Positions 25,848-34,206 of a stretch of 64,000 nt of DNA are shown here, in pieces. A program made the position numbers and the translations under genes. The number at the start of each line of letters is the position of its first letter. Position 1 is the first letter of the stretch. The DNA is from Campylobacter massiliensis (GTDB lineage Bacteria > Campylobacterota > Campylobacteria > Campylobacterales > Campylobacteraceae), in assembly GCF_014253065.1 (NCBI RefSeq), contig NZ_JACLZK010000001.1, positions 744,001-808,000 on the forward strand, written 5' to 3'. The notes under the pieces are model-generated. The model was not told the DNA's origin, did not search any database, and saw only the letters and a list, made by a program, of their open reading frames with translations.

Positions 25848-27266
25848 TTGATAGAGATCGAGCGTAAATTTATCCTGCGTGACGCCGCCGTCATAAACGA
25901 GCTAAAAGCCCGCGACATCGACGTCCAGCAAAAAGAGGTGACGCAAATTTACGTCAAAATCACTCCGCTTGAGGAGATTAGATTTCGCGAGGCTTCGGGC
26001 GTTTTTACGATCACGCAAAAATCAGGCATCGGCCTAGCGCGTGAGGAAAATGAGAGCGAAACGGACGCCAAAAGCTTTAAAAAAGCCCTAAAAAGCGCAG
26101 TCGCCGCTCCTATAAAAAAGACGAGATTTTTATTTAAGCTTGACGGCGCCGCTTGCAACGTAGACATTTTTCACGGCGCTTTAGAGGGGCTTGTAACTTT
26201 CGAGGCCGAGTTTGCTAGCGAGCGCGAGGCGGCGGAGTTTAGCCTGCCTGAGTTTATCGCTGCGCACGTAACCGGCGAGGTTACGGAAGACGAACGCTAT
26301 AAAAATAAAAATTTAGCGCTTTTTGGCTTACCGCAGGGCAGTTTCGATGCGCAAAAGTGCATTGAGATTTTACGAAACAGCCCGGGGCTAGAGCTAAATT
26401 TACCAAGCTACATCGGCGCGATGGATGCGATGCGGACGGTGTTTTTTCAGATATTTACGCTGCTTGGCAGGCACCTAAACGAGTACGCAAGCTCTAGCGA
26501 TGCCGAGGCGCTACATCAGATCCGCATAAATTTGCGCAAAACCCGATCTTTGCTCAAAATTTTCGCTCCCGTTTTCGACTGCAAAACGGCGCGGCATTTT
26601 CTGCTAAATTTTAAAAAACTAGCCGAGCTAACTAACCAAAAGCGCGATATAGACGTATTTTGCGAGTTTTTGCAAAAGCAAAAGGGCTTTGAAGGGCTAG
26701 CTAGCGAGCTAGAAATTTTAAGCAAAACCCTAGCCAAGAGTGTCCAAGCCGAGCTACAAAGCGAGGAAGCGAACGAAATTTTGCGCGACTGGGAGGTATT
26801 TTTACGCGAGGGAAGCGACTTTTTTAAAGGCGAGCTAGGAGACGCGCCGATAAAAAAAATCGTCGCAAAATCCATGCGAGCTCAAATTTTACGCCTTAAA
26901 AAATCTCTCTCAAATTTGAGCCAAACTACCGAAAACGCGCAGTTTCATAAGTGCCGTATCGAGATAAAAAGACTGAGATACTTAAGTGAGATTTTCGGCA
27001 GCGGTTTTGGCTTCCCTGCGGCTAAAAAATGCTTTAAAAAGAGCAAAATTTTACAAGAAACCTTTGGCTCGCTGCAAGACGCCGACATCTGGCTAGGCCT
27101 GCTAGCGCACGTAAAAAGCGGCGCCGAGCAAAAGCGCATAGACAAACTCCAAGCTAAAATTTACAAAAAAATCTACGAGCTACGAAGCGAAATTTTGGAC
27201 TCAAAGCCTAAAATTTTAAAAAGCCTCACAAAGCTTTCGCACGGCTTAAAAATCTACTACATCTAA
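25848..27266 (+). CDS. CYTH-CHAD domain protein
   Basis: Protein of 472 residues starting at TTG 25848 with AAGGAGCG upstream. Residues 1-160 are a CYTH triphosphate-tunnel domain (IEIERKFIL at the start, IRFREASGVFTITQKSG, ERYKNK). Residues about 190-472 are a CHAD domain: alpha-helical, with EALHQIRINLRKTRSLLKIF and HKCRIEIKRLRYLSEIFG carrying the conserved His and basic residues that bind polyphosphate. Such fusions bind or hydrolyse inorganic polyphosphate or triphosphate. It lies nine bases before ubiE. Activity is inferred. Confidence 0.88.
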   Translation: MIEIERKFILRDAAVINELKARDIDVQQKEVTQIYVKITPLEEIRFREASGVFTITQKSGIGLAREENESETDAKSFKKALKSAVAAPIKKTRFLFKLDGAACNVDIFHGALEGLVTFEAEFASEREAAEFSLPEFIAAHVTGEVTEDERYKNKNLALFGLPQGSFDAQKCIEILRNSPGLELNLPSYIGAMDAMRTVFFQIFTLLGRHLNEYASSSDAEALHQIRINLRKTRSLLKIFAPVFDCKTARHFLLNFKKLAELTNQKRDIDVFCEFLQKQKGFEGLASELEILSKTLAKSVQAELQSEEANEILRDWEVFLREGSDFFKGELGDAPIKKIVAKSMRAQILRLKKSLSNLSQTTENAQFHKCRIEIKRLRYLSEIFGSGFGFPAAKKCFKKSKILQETFGSLQDADIWLGLLAHVKSGAEQKRIDKLQAKIYKKIYELRSEILDSKPKILKSLTKLSHGLKIYYI

Positions 27267-27275
27267 AGAGAAAAA

Positions 27276-27992
27276 ATGGAAAAACAAGAAAAAATAGTTC
27301 AGATGTTTAACGACATCGCGCCTACCTACGACCTGGCAAACCGCGTGCTGAGCATGGGCGCGGACGTGAGCTGGCGTAAGATCGCGTGCAAAACGGTTCT
27401 GTCAAATTTCAAAGACTCTAGCGTAAATATCGTAGACGTCGCATGCGGCACGGGCGATATGATGGGCTTTTGGCAAAAGACGGCGGGCGAGTTTAACGTA
27501 AAAATAGAAAATCTAATCGGCGTCGATCCCTCAAGCGGCATGCTAGCAGTCGCTAAGCAAAAATTCCCCGAGTTTAAATTTATCGAGGCGCTAGCGACGC
27601 AAACGACGCTTGATAGCGGCTCGATGGACGTGCTAAGCATCAGCTACGGCATCAGAAACGTAGTCGAGCGAGAAGCCGCGCTAAGAGAGTTTAACAGAGT
27701 GCTAAAAATGGGCGGGTATGTCGTGGTGCTTGAGTTTACCAAACGTAAAAAAAGCGGGATTTTAACTGGTGCTCGCGACTTTTATCTAGGTAAAATTTTG
27801 CCTAAAATAGGCGGCTTTATCTCCAAAAATCAAGAAGCCTACGAGTACCTGCCAAGCTCGATCGAGGGCTTTTTAGACGCCAAAAGCTTTGCGGACGAAC
27901 TTGCTAGCGCTGGCTTTGAGATGCGCCTTTGCAAGAGTTTTTCGATGGATATTTCTACCCTTTTCATCGCGCAAAAGGCGTGTGAGTGCTAA
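27276..27992 (+). CDS. ubiE: menaquinone methyltransferase UbiE/MenG
   Basis: SAM-dependent methyltransferase of 238 residues acting on demethylmenaquinone. FNDIAPTYDLANRVLSMG is the first family region; the SAM loop is IVDVACGTGDMMGFW (near 52-66); SYGIRNVVEREAALREFNRVLK is the second family signature. Campylobacter uses menaquinones, so MenG is the likely role. It overlaps xseA by seven bases. Confidence 0.94.
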   Translation: MEKQEKIVQMFNDIAPTYDLANRVLSMGADVSWRKIACKTVLSNFKDSSVNIVDVACGTGDMMGFWQKTAGEFNVKIENLIGVDPSSGMLAVAKQKFPEFKFIEALATQTTLDSGSMDVLSISYGIRNVVEREAALREFNRVLKMGGYVVVLEFTKRKKSGILTGARDFYLGKILPKIGGFISKNQEAYEYLPSSIEGFLDAKSFADELASAGFEMRLCKSFSMDISTLFIAQKACEC

Positions 27993-29149
27993 GCGTCAGC
28001 GAGCTAAACGAGCAGGCTAAAACGCTGCTTGAGACGACGTTTTCCTACGTAGAGGTAGAGGGCGAGATCTCGCGGCTCGTTAAACACGGCTCGGGCCACT
28101 GGTACTTCACGCTAAAAGACGAAAAGGCCGCTATCTCGGCGGTCATTTATAAATTTAACGCCGCCAAGCTCAAATTTGACGTCGCAGACGGTATGAAAGT
28201 CGCTCTCTACGGCAAAATTTCGCTCTACTCGCCAAGCGGCAGCTATCAGTTTATAGCAACACTCATACGTCCCAGCGGCGAAGGCGAGCTCGAGCTTGCA
28301 TTTAAACAGCTAAAAGCGCGGCTTGAGAGTGAAGGGCTTTTTGATATCTCGCGCAAAAAACCGCTGCCTAAATTTCCCCGCAAGATCGCGCTAGTTACGT
28401 CAAAAACCTCGGCCGCGCTGCAAGACATGCTGCGTATCGCTTCGCAGCGCTGGGCGCTAGCTGAAATTTTAGTTTTTGACTCGCTAACGCAGGGCGAAAC
28501 CGCGCCCGCCTCGCTCATACGCGCCCTAAAAAGAGCCGATGATAGCGGCGCGGATGCGATCGTGCTAGCGCGCGGAGGCGGCAGTAGAGAGGATCTGTGG
28601 TGCTTTAACGACGAAAATCTAGCCCGCGAGATCTACGCGGCGCGCACGCCCGTGATATCGGCCGTCGGACACGAGATTGATTACGTGATCAGCGACTTTG
28701 CGGCTGATTTTCGCGCTCCGACCCCAAGCGCGGCGATGGCTGCGCTACTGCCCGATGCCGGCGAGCTAATGCAAAGCATAGACAGGCTAAGCGAGGCGGC
28801 GGACGCGGCTTACTTGCGCGTTTGGGAGCATAAATTTAACGCTCTAGCGATGATGAGAGCGAGATTTTCTCAGGCGAGCCTCACGCAAAAAATCGCTCGA
28901 AAAGAGCAAATTTTGCTAAATTTAAGGCAGGTTTTAGACGCTGCCGCGCAGACTAAGCTCCTCAAATTTGAAAACGCGCTAAAACTAGCTCACGCCGCAT
29001 ACGCGCAGCAAGAATTGTTTTTCGCGCAAATTTCAAATTTCGTCCGAGTGCAAAAGGACGGCAAAACCGTAAATCTAAGCGAGCTAAAACCCGGCGACCG
29101 CATCGCGCTAAGCTCGGTAAACGCAACCAAAGAGGCGGAAATTTTATAG
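27986..29149 (+). CDS. xseA: exodeoxyribonuclease VII large subunit
   Basis: XseA, 387 residues, starting at GTG 27986 inside the end of ubiE. The OB fold is N-terminal (ETTFSYVEVEGEISRLVKHGSGHWYF region, residues 15-42), followed by KFPRKIALVTSKTSAAL, the catalytic region ARGGGSREDLWCFNDENLA near 205 and AVGHEIDYVISDFAADFRAPTPSAA near 226. It degrades single-stranded DNA in complex with XseB, which I do not see here. It is shorter than the enterobacterial form, as usual in the group. Confidence 0.95.
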   Translation: MLSVSELNEQAKTLLETTFSYVEVEGEISRLVKHGSGHWYFTLKDEKAAISAVIYKFNAAKLKFDVADGMKVALYGKISLYSPSGSYQFIATLIRPSGEGELELAFKQLKARLESEGLFDISRKKPLPKFPRKIALVTSKTSAALQDMLRIASQRWALAEILVFDSLTQGETAPASLIRALKRADDSGADAIVLARGGGSREDLWCFNDENLAREIYAARTPVISAVGHEIDYVISDFAADFRAPTPSAAMAALLPDAGELMQSIDRLSEAADAAYLRVWEHKFNALAMMRARFSQASLTQKIARKEQILLNLRQVLDAAAQTKLLKFENALKLAHAAYAQQELFFAQISNFVRVQKDGKTVNLSELKPGDRIALSSVNATKEAEIL

Positions 29150-29255
29150 CTAAATTTGATCCGCGGACGCAGCGACTTAAGTTTTTGGGCGAGTTAAAAA
29201 TTTTTAAGCTAAAAATAGTAAGATAATAACGCAAATCAAAATTTAAAGGAGCGAT

Positions 29256-29924
29256 ATGAAAACGAATGTAAAATTTTTACTAGCCGCGTGCGCCGCGATG
29301 CTAATAACCGGCTGCGCAACGGAGAGATCGCGCGTGGTTGAAACACCAAAAGTCCAAACCCTAAACACTAACTATCAAGGACAAAAGATAGCCGTTTCAA
29401 TCGGCCGATTTAGCAACCAGTCCTCATACCAAAACGGCGTATTTTCAGACGGCGAGGACAGACTAGGCAACCAAGCCCAGACCATCCTCATCTCAAATTT
29501 ACAGCAAAGCGGGCGCTTCTCGGTGCTTGACCGCAGCAACATGCGCGCCATCAAAGAAGAAAGCGCGCTAAACAAAGAGGCGCAAAACATCAAGGGCGCA
29601 AGATACGTCATCACGGGCGACGTGACGGAGTTTGGCCGCAAAACTACGGGCGATCACCAGCTTTTCGGGATACTTGGCAAAGGCAAAACGCAAACCGCCT
29701 ATGCGAAGGTAAATCTTAACGTCGTGGACGTGAAAAACTCCGAGGTGATCTACTCCACTCAGGGCGCGGGCGAGTATGAACTATCAAACCGCGAGGTGCT
29801 GGGATTTGGCGGAAGTGCCGGGTATGATTCGACGCTAAACGGCAAGGTGCTAAGCCTAGCCATCATCGAAGCCGTAAACAACCTAACGCGCGGGCTTGAA
29901 AGCGGCGCTTTTAACGCGAAATAA
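29256..29924 (+). CDS. CsgG-family outer-membrane lipoprotein
   Basis: Lipoprotein of 222 residues: signal peptide with lipobox LITGC (Cys19 or so), then a CsgG-type domain (GQKIAVSIGRFSNQSSYQ; ILISNLQQSGRFSVLDRSN; ARYVITGDVTEFG; YAKVNLNVVDVKNSEVIYST). CsgG relatives form periplasmic or outer-membrane oligomers. It is the first of three lipoproteins (CsgG, DUF4810, DUF799) that occur together in other proteobacteria such as Neisseria. AAAGGAGCGAT precedes the ATG, and a GATAAT -10-like box lies at about 29222-29227. The function of the trio is unknown. Confidence 0.85.
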   Translation: MKTNVKFLLAACAAMLITGCATERSRVVETPKVQTLNTNYQGQKIAVSIGRFSNQSSYQNGVFSDGEDRLGNQAQTILISNLQQSGRFSVLDRSNMRAIKEESALNKEAQNIKGARYVITGDVTEFGRKTTGDHQLFGILGKGKTQTAYAKVNLNVVDVKNSEVIYSTQGAGEYELSNREVLGFGGSAGYDSTLNGKVLSLAIIEAVNNLTRGLESGAFNAK

Positions 29925-29933
29925 GGATAAATT

Positions 29934-30488
29934 TTGCGCTTTAAAACTCTAGCAAATTTCGCGCTCGCCTCCGCCGCCGCCCTGCTGCTCTCTGGCTGCG
30001 CGGACGACTCGCCTAGACAGCTATACTACTGGGACGGCGCCTACACGAGCTCGGTCTACGAGTACCTAACCGAAGAAAGCGACGCGGGCGCGCAGATCGC
30101 CGCGCTCGAGGAGAGCCTGCAAAAAGCTTATCAAAGAGCCGCCAAAGCTCCGCCCGGACTACACGCGCATCTAGGTTTGCTCTATCTTTCGCAGGGAAAC
30201 GGGGCTAAATTTAAAGCCTACGTCGAAAAAGAAGCCGAGCTCTATCCCGAGTCGCGCGACTACGCGATGTTTTTGCTAAATCAAAATAGCAAAACTCGGG
30301 GCGCGGCGGGCAAAACCGAGGCAAATTTAAGCGAGCAGACGAAGGAAAAACCAGGCGCAAGCGAGCCGAATTTAAGCGACAAAGGCTCAAATTTAGGCGA
30401 GCAAACGAGCAAGCAAAATTTAAAAAACAAGCAAGCAAAACTAGCCAAAACGAGTAAGAGCGCAAAAGGAAGCCAAAATGAAAAATAA
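29934..30488 (+). CDS. DUF4810 lipoprotein
   Basis: Lipoprotein of 184 residues from TTG 29934 with GGATAAA upstream. The signal peptide ends in LLSGC. The DUF4810 part follows: RQLYYWDGAYTSSVYEYL, then a TPR-like helical pair ending in AHLGLLYLSQGN and YPESRDYAMFLLNQ. The last 60 residues are a low-complexity Asn/Lys/Ser-rich tail with repeated NLSE/NLSD/NLGEQT units, probably disordered. It overlaps the DUF799 gene by 11 bases. Confidence 0.8.
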   Translation: MRFKTLANFALASAAALLLSGCADDSPRQLYYWDGAYTSSVYEYLTEESDAGAQIAALEESLQKAYQRAAKAPPGLHAHLGLLYLSQGNGAKFKAYVEKEAELYPESRDYAMFLLNQNSKTRGAAGKTEANLSEQTKEKPGASEPNLSDKGSNLGEQTSKQNLKNKQAKLAKTSKSAKGSQNEK

Positions 30489-31158
30489 AATAAAATCGGC
30501 GCTTCTTTGCGCATTTGCGGTGCTGTTTTTGGGAGCGTGCGCAGGCTCGCAGCCCGAGGTTTACGACTATTCTGCGTTTTTACAGACTAAGCCTCGCTCG
30601 ATCGTCGTCATGATGCCTACCAGCGACTCAGCCGAGATTAAGGCCTCCGCAGCGGTGCTGGCAAACGCGCTTTATCCGCTTAGCGAGGCGGGGTATTACG
30701 TATTTTCCCCCGCGCTCGTAAACGAGACCTTTAAAAACAACGGCATCTACGACGCTGGAGAGATCGCGCAGATCTCTACGTACAAGCTAAAGCAGATATT
30801 TGGCGCCGACGCCGCGCTCTACCTCAACGTCGCGGACTACGGCACCTCGTATATGCTGATTAGCAGCGTCACGCGCGTGAGCGTAGCGGCGACTCTAGTA
30901 GACCTAAACACGGGCGCCGTGCTCTGGCAAAAAAGTGCCACTGCGGCAAACGACTCCGGCGACGGCGGCGGCAACCTCATCGGCATGCTAGTCTCCGCGC
31001 TAGTTAAACAGATCGCCGACTCGGTCTCGGACGCTAGCTTTGACCTCTCGGCGCGCGCGGACGCGATTTTGTTTAGCACCGACTGCCGAGACTGCTTGCT
31101 CTACGGCCCGTATTCGCCGCGCTACGGCCAGGATAGACAGCTTGGCGGCGGCAAATAA
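30478..31158 (+). CDS. DUF799 (GNA1162-like) lipoprotein
   Basis: Lipoprotein of 226 residues: signal peptide with lipobox LGACAGS, then the DUF799 domain (DYSAFLQTKPRSIVVMMP; ANALYPLSEAGYYVFSPALV; IFGADAALYLNVADYGTSY; ATLVDLNTGAVLWQKSA). The family includes meningococcal GNA1162, an outer-membrane lipoprotein with a fold like TolB/CsgG adaptors. It ends the three-gene cassette and is followed at 18 bases by the broken DIP1984 gene. Confidence 0.85.
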   Translation: MKNKIKSALLCAFAVLFLGACAGSQPEVYDYSAFLQTKPRSIVVMMPTSDSAEIKASAAVLANALYPLSEAGYYVFSPALVNETFKNNGIYDAGEIAQISTYKLKQIFGADAALYLNVADYGTSYMLISSVTRVSVAATLVDLNTGAVLWQKSATAANDSGDGGGNLIGMLVSALVKQIADSVSDASFDLSARADAILFSTDCRDCLLYGPYSPRYGQDRQLGGGK

Positions 31159-31176
31159 ATTTTAAAAAGGACGAAA

Positions 31177-31635
31177 ATGAAACTAGCCGAGGCGCTGATA
31201 CTGCGCGCCGACATACAAAAACGCATCGAGCAGCTAAAATCAAGGCTCGCGGACAACGCAAAGGTGCAAGAGGGCGAAAATCCCAGCGAGGAGCCAAAGG
31301 TGCTGCTAGCCGAGCTAGACGCACTCACGGGTGAGCTTGAGCGCCTAATCGTTCGGATAAATTTAACCAACTGCACCGCAAAAGCGGACGGCAAAAGCCT
31401 AACCTAGCTAATCGCCAAGCGCGACATACTCACGCTAAAAGCAGGCGCGCTGCGGGCTTTCGCACAAGCTGCCGCGCAAAAAGTGGAAATTTATTCGCGC
31501 AGTGAGATTAAAATTTTAAGCACGGTCGACGTCGCGGCGTTGCAAAAGCAGGTGGACGAGCTAGCAAAGCAGATCAGGCAGCTTGATACGACGCTGCAAG
31601 GCGCGAACTGGCAGACCGATCTGATCGAAAGCTAA
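31177..31635 (+). pseudogene. DIP1984 family protein interrupted by an in-frame TAG
   Basis: Read in one frame, 31177-31635 gives a 152-codon protein with the DIP1984 pattern: MKLAEALILRADIQKRIEQL at the front, LIVRINLTNCTA in the middle, YSRSEIKILSTVDVAALQKQ and QLDTTLQGANWQTDL at the end. Codon 77 (31405-31407) is TAG, where relatives normally have an acidic residue or similar (as in GAG or GAT), so one base change would restore the frame. Both halves are well conserved, which means the stop is recent, read through or an error. Function of the family is unknown. Confidence 0.75.
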
Positions 31636-32026
31636 AAGCGTAAAATTTAGAAAAATTTCGGGTAAGTATCGCAAGAGGCGAGTACAAAACTCACCTGCGA
31701 AGCAGGTTTATGGCAGCGCTCGCGGAAACGGGCGCACCCCTTTTACGATTTATTTTCAGTAAATTTACAAGGGCAATGTGACTACGCAATGTAACTACCG
31801 CGTACTGATCTAGCGATACCGAGGGCGGGAACGGGGAAATTTAAAAACGAAATTTTGATTTTAACGGCGCGATTTGTGGGCACGCGGCAAAATTTAGCGG
31901 CGATTTTGGCGGGTTTGACGCTCAAATTTTGCGTTAAATTTAGGCGCGCTTGCCATTTTGCATTTTAGCTGCGAGCGTCAAATTTTACAAAAATCATAAA
32001 ATTTAGCCAAATTTAAAGGATGAAAT
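31636..32026. other. 390-base spacer with a small hairpin
   Basis: No gene is seen. ACCTGC-GAA-GCAGGT forms a perfect hairpin at 31693-31707. A GTATCGC...GCGCTCGCGG stretch (about 31666-31726) faintly recalls the 3' arms of the structured repeat, but it cannot be aligned convincingly. The right half is AAATTT-rich and supplies the upstream region of the phosphatase pseudogene. Confidence 0.4.
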
Positions 32027-32711
32027 TTGAAATTTAAAACCTTTGCGCTGGCGGCCGCGTTTTGCTTTGCAACCGGCATACATGCGGAGCTTGCGATAGA
32101 AGCGAATTCCATAAATTTTAGAAAAACGAGCAGCACGGAGCTAAATCTCGCGGACGCAAAAGACGCCAAATTTCAAAACGCACGATTTCAAAGCGCAGAT
32201 ATCGCAGCGCGCGGCACAAACTCGAACTCATCGCAAAAAACGACCCTCATCGACGAAGCGAAAAATTTCTACCGCGTGGACGAGCTGCTGTTTCGCAGCG
32301 CTCAGCTTGACGGAAGCTACGCCGCAAAGCTGCATGAGCTAGGCATCAAAAGCATCGTAAATCTGCGCCATTTCAGCAGAGGCGGCGACAAAAGGGCGTT
32401 TGGGGATCAATTTTGGCTCGCAAATAAGCCGCTTCAAAGCCAGGAGTAAGCCCGCGCAGATAGCGGACGTCTTGCGCACCATTCGCGAGCGCCAAAAGGA
32501 GGGCGCCGTGCTCGTGCACTGCTATCACGGAGCCGATCGCACTGGACTTGTGGTGGCGATGTACCGCGTGATCTATCAGGGCTGGAGCCTGGATGCCGCG
32601 CGTAGCGAGATGATAGAGGGCGGATACGGCTTTCACTCCATGTGGCAGGATATCGCGGGCTTTTTGACGCCGCAAAACGAAGCGCTCGTGAGGGCTGAGC
32701 TAGGAATTTAG
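32027..32711 (+). pseudogene. secreted dual-specificity phosphatase-like gene with a frameshift
   Basis: The first frame (32027-32449) has a signal peptide (KFKTFALAAAFCFATGIHA) and the front of a tyrosine/dual-specificity phosphatase (YRVDELLFRSAQLDGSYAAK; LGIKSIVNLRHFS). The second frame carries the catalytic loop HCYHGADRTG (CX5R) and the C-terminus (IYQGWSLDAARSEM). Dropping the C at 32435 joins them as NKPLKARSKPAQI, which fits the family. The upstream frame otherwise ends at TAA 32447-32449 before the active site, so as written no active enzyme is made. Start TTG 32027 follows AAAGGATG. Confidence 0.75.
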
Positions 32712-32935
32712 ACGAAATTTCGCCCGTCCGCCAAATAATGTAGATTTTATAAAAATAAGCGCTGCGGATTTAAATCTATTTCAAATTTGCCATATAATAG
32801 CATTAAATTTTAGAGTCGCAAGCAAAAAACGATCTTGGTTTAGCAAGCCAAACGCAATCTTTGCTCGCGACAACTTTGTGGCACATAAAAACAGAGAAAT
32901 TTTAACTTGCCGATCAAAAAAAGCGAGCCAAAAGC

Positions 32936-33346
32936 CTAATGGCGGCAGTTTTTGCAGTCCTTTACGGTCACTAGCACATTCATCTTTTCGATAAAATTTC
33001 CGAGCTTTCTCTCCAAACTTTCCTTGTACTCGCTCAGCGCCTCGCAGAAGTTATAGTCCTCGACGTGTCCGCAGCTCTCGCATACGACGTGGATGTGCGG
33101 GTAGCTAAAGATATCGTAGCGCGCCTTTTGGTTCGGCATATTGACCTCGACGACGAGCCCCTCGTCTTTGAGCATATTTAGGTTTTTATACACCGTCGCG
33201 AGCGATACGGACGGGTTTTCGGCGCAGATCTCCTCGTAAAGCTCATCGATCGTCGGGTGCGTGTGGCGATCGAGGATCTTGAGCACGCTGAGGCGCTGCG
33301 GGGTGGCTTTGAGGCCGTGATTTTTGAGAAGTTCCATATAGTTCAT
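32936..33346 (-). CDS. perR: PerR-type Fur family peroxide regulator
   Basis: Fur-family repressor of 136 residues. The helix-turn-helix is LKATPQRLSVLKIL ... SVSLATVYKNLNMLKDEG (near 48-65); the dimer domain has HIHVVCESCGHVED with a CxxC zinc pair and a second pair, CKNC, at the end. Its sequence is closer to Campylobacter PerR than to Fur. PerR derepresses katA and ahpC on peroxide stress; ahpC is in this window. The start is ATG 33344-33346 after AGGAAAA; a second ATG three codons on is possible. Confidence 0.9.
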   Translation of the reverse strand: MNYMELLKNHGLKATPQRLSVLKILDRHTHPTIDELYEEICAENPSVSLATVYKNLNMLKDEGLVVEVNMPNQKARYDIFSYPHIHVVCESCGHVEDYNFCEALSEYKESLERKLGNFIEKMNVLVTVKDCKNCRH

Positions 33347-33410
33347 CGTTTTTCCTGATATTTTTTAGCTAAATATACAAAAATTTTATTTAAAACTTCT
33401 TTATAGTTGG

Positions 33411-33430
33411 TAATATAAATTATTATTTAC
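33411..33430. promoter_or_regulatory. possible PerR box upstream of perR
   Basis: TAATATAAATTATTATTTAC lies 65-84 bases before the perR start and resembles the AT-rich Per box (TTATAATnATTATAA-like) as I remember it. PerR autoregulation is known in C. jejuni. Low information content, so tentative. Confidence 0.3.
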
Positions 33431-33996
33431 TAAAATTTGTGTCATTTGTAGTCAAATTTATGCTTTTTGCGAGTTTAAGCGCTATACTCAAGGTAAATTT
33501 TAGACGTTTGGTTTTAAATTTACCCTACCGAATTTAGCGTTTTGGGGCATAAATTTGAAGGCGACTTAAATTTGACGTTTTGCTCGCCGAATTTAAATAA
33601 AAATCCGGCTTTTTAATACGGCGTAAATTTTGCTATCGATCGTTGCAACCGATCGCCGCTTATAATCGCCGCCGTAAAATTTATTTTTGTCGGTTGCGGC
33701 GATACAGCAGCGTTTTAGATACGGCTACGTTTTTTTTCGCATTTTTGAGTTTTCGCTAATTGCGATTTTAAATTTCTATGCCTTGCCGCACGGCTAAATT
33801 TATGAGCAAAAATCTGCTTAAATTTTACCTTTTTGATAAAATCAGCGTCCAGTCAAGCACTGGCGCCAAATTTAAGCGTTTTATAGACGGTAAAAACGAA
33901 AGTCTGCAATGTTTTTTAGCGATTTTATCCTAGGGCGCAGCGAGCAAAACAAACCTTATCGCAAAAGCCTATCGCGGCTCAAATTTAACCCAAAAT
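33431..33996. other. long AT-rich spacer without recognisable genes
   Basis: About 570 bases between perR and the small broken frame. The stretch is full of AAATTT and short T- or A-runs. I see no convincing ORF, hairpin terminator or RNA gene in it. Confidence 0.5.
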
Positions 33997-34144
33997 TCAC
34001 TCGCAAGCCAGCCCGTAAAAAAGATAAACGAAGATAAAAATCAATAAAACCGGCTTGATGCGCGCAAATTTGCCCGTGCCGTTTAAGACACGGTAAATCA
34101 AAGTAAGAGCGGCGAGAAAGTATAAAAAGGTTTGTTTCGCTCAA
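33997..34144 (-). pseudogene. small membrane-protein frame with apparent frameshift
   Basis: On the minus strand a TTG at 34142-34144 begins SETN, like several starts in this genome. After it, the frame shifted by one base reads FLYFLAALTLIYRVLNGTGK and then a second helix VLLIFIFVYLFYGLACE ending at TGA 33997-33999. This gives two hydrophobic helices around a short basic loop. The unshifted frame is basic and non-hydrophobic. Removing one C just after the start region would restore a protein of about 49 residues. Family unknown; it may be chance. Confidence 0.3.
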
Positions 34145-34206
34145 ATTGTTCGCCTTTTCCGCCAAAATACGCTCGCCAAAACGCACAAGAACGCTTCAGC
34201 TCAAAT

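Noticed and set aside
31660-31730. Third full copy of the structured repeat
   Set aside because: Only GTATCGC and GCGCTCGCGG are similar. Internal arms do not align, so I list it only as a faint resemblance.
33956-34186. 76-codon minus-strand frame near dxs
   Set aside because: Basic, non-protein-like composition. The one-base-shifted frame with two hydrophobic helices is the more plausible remnant.
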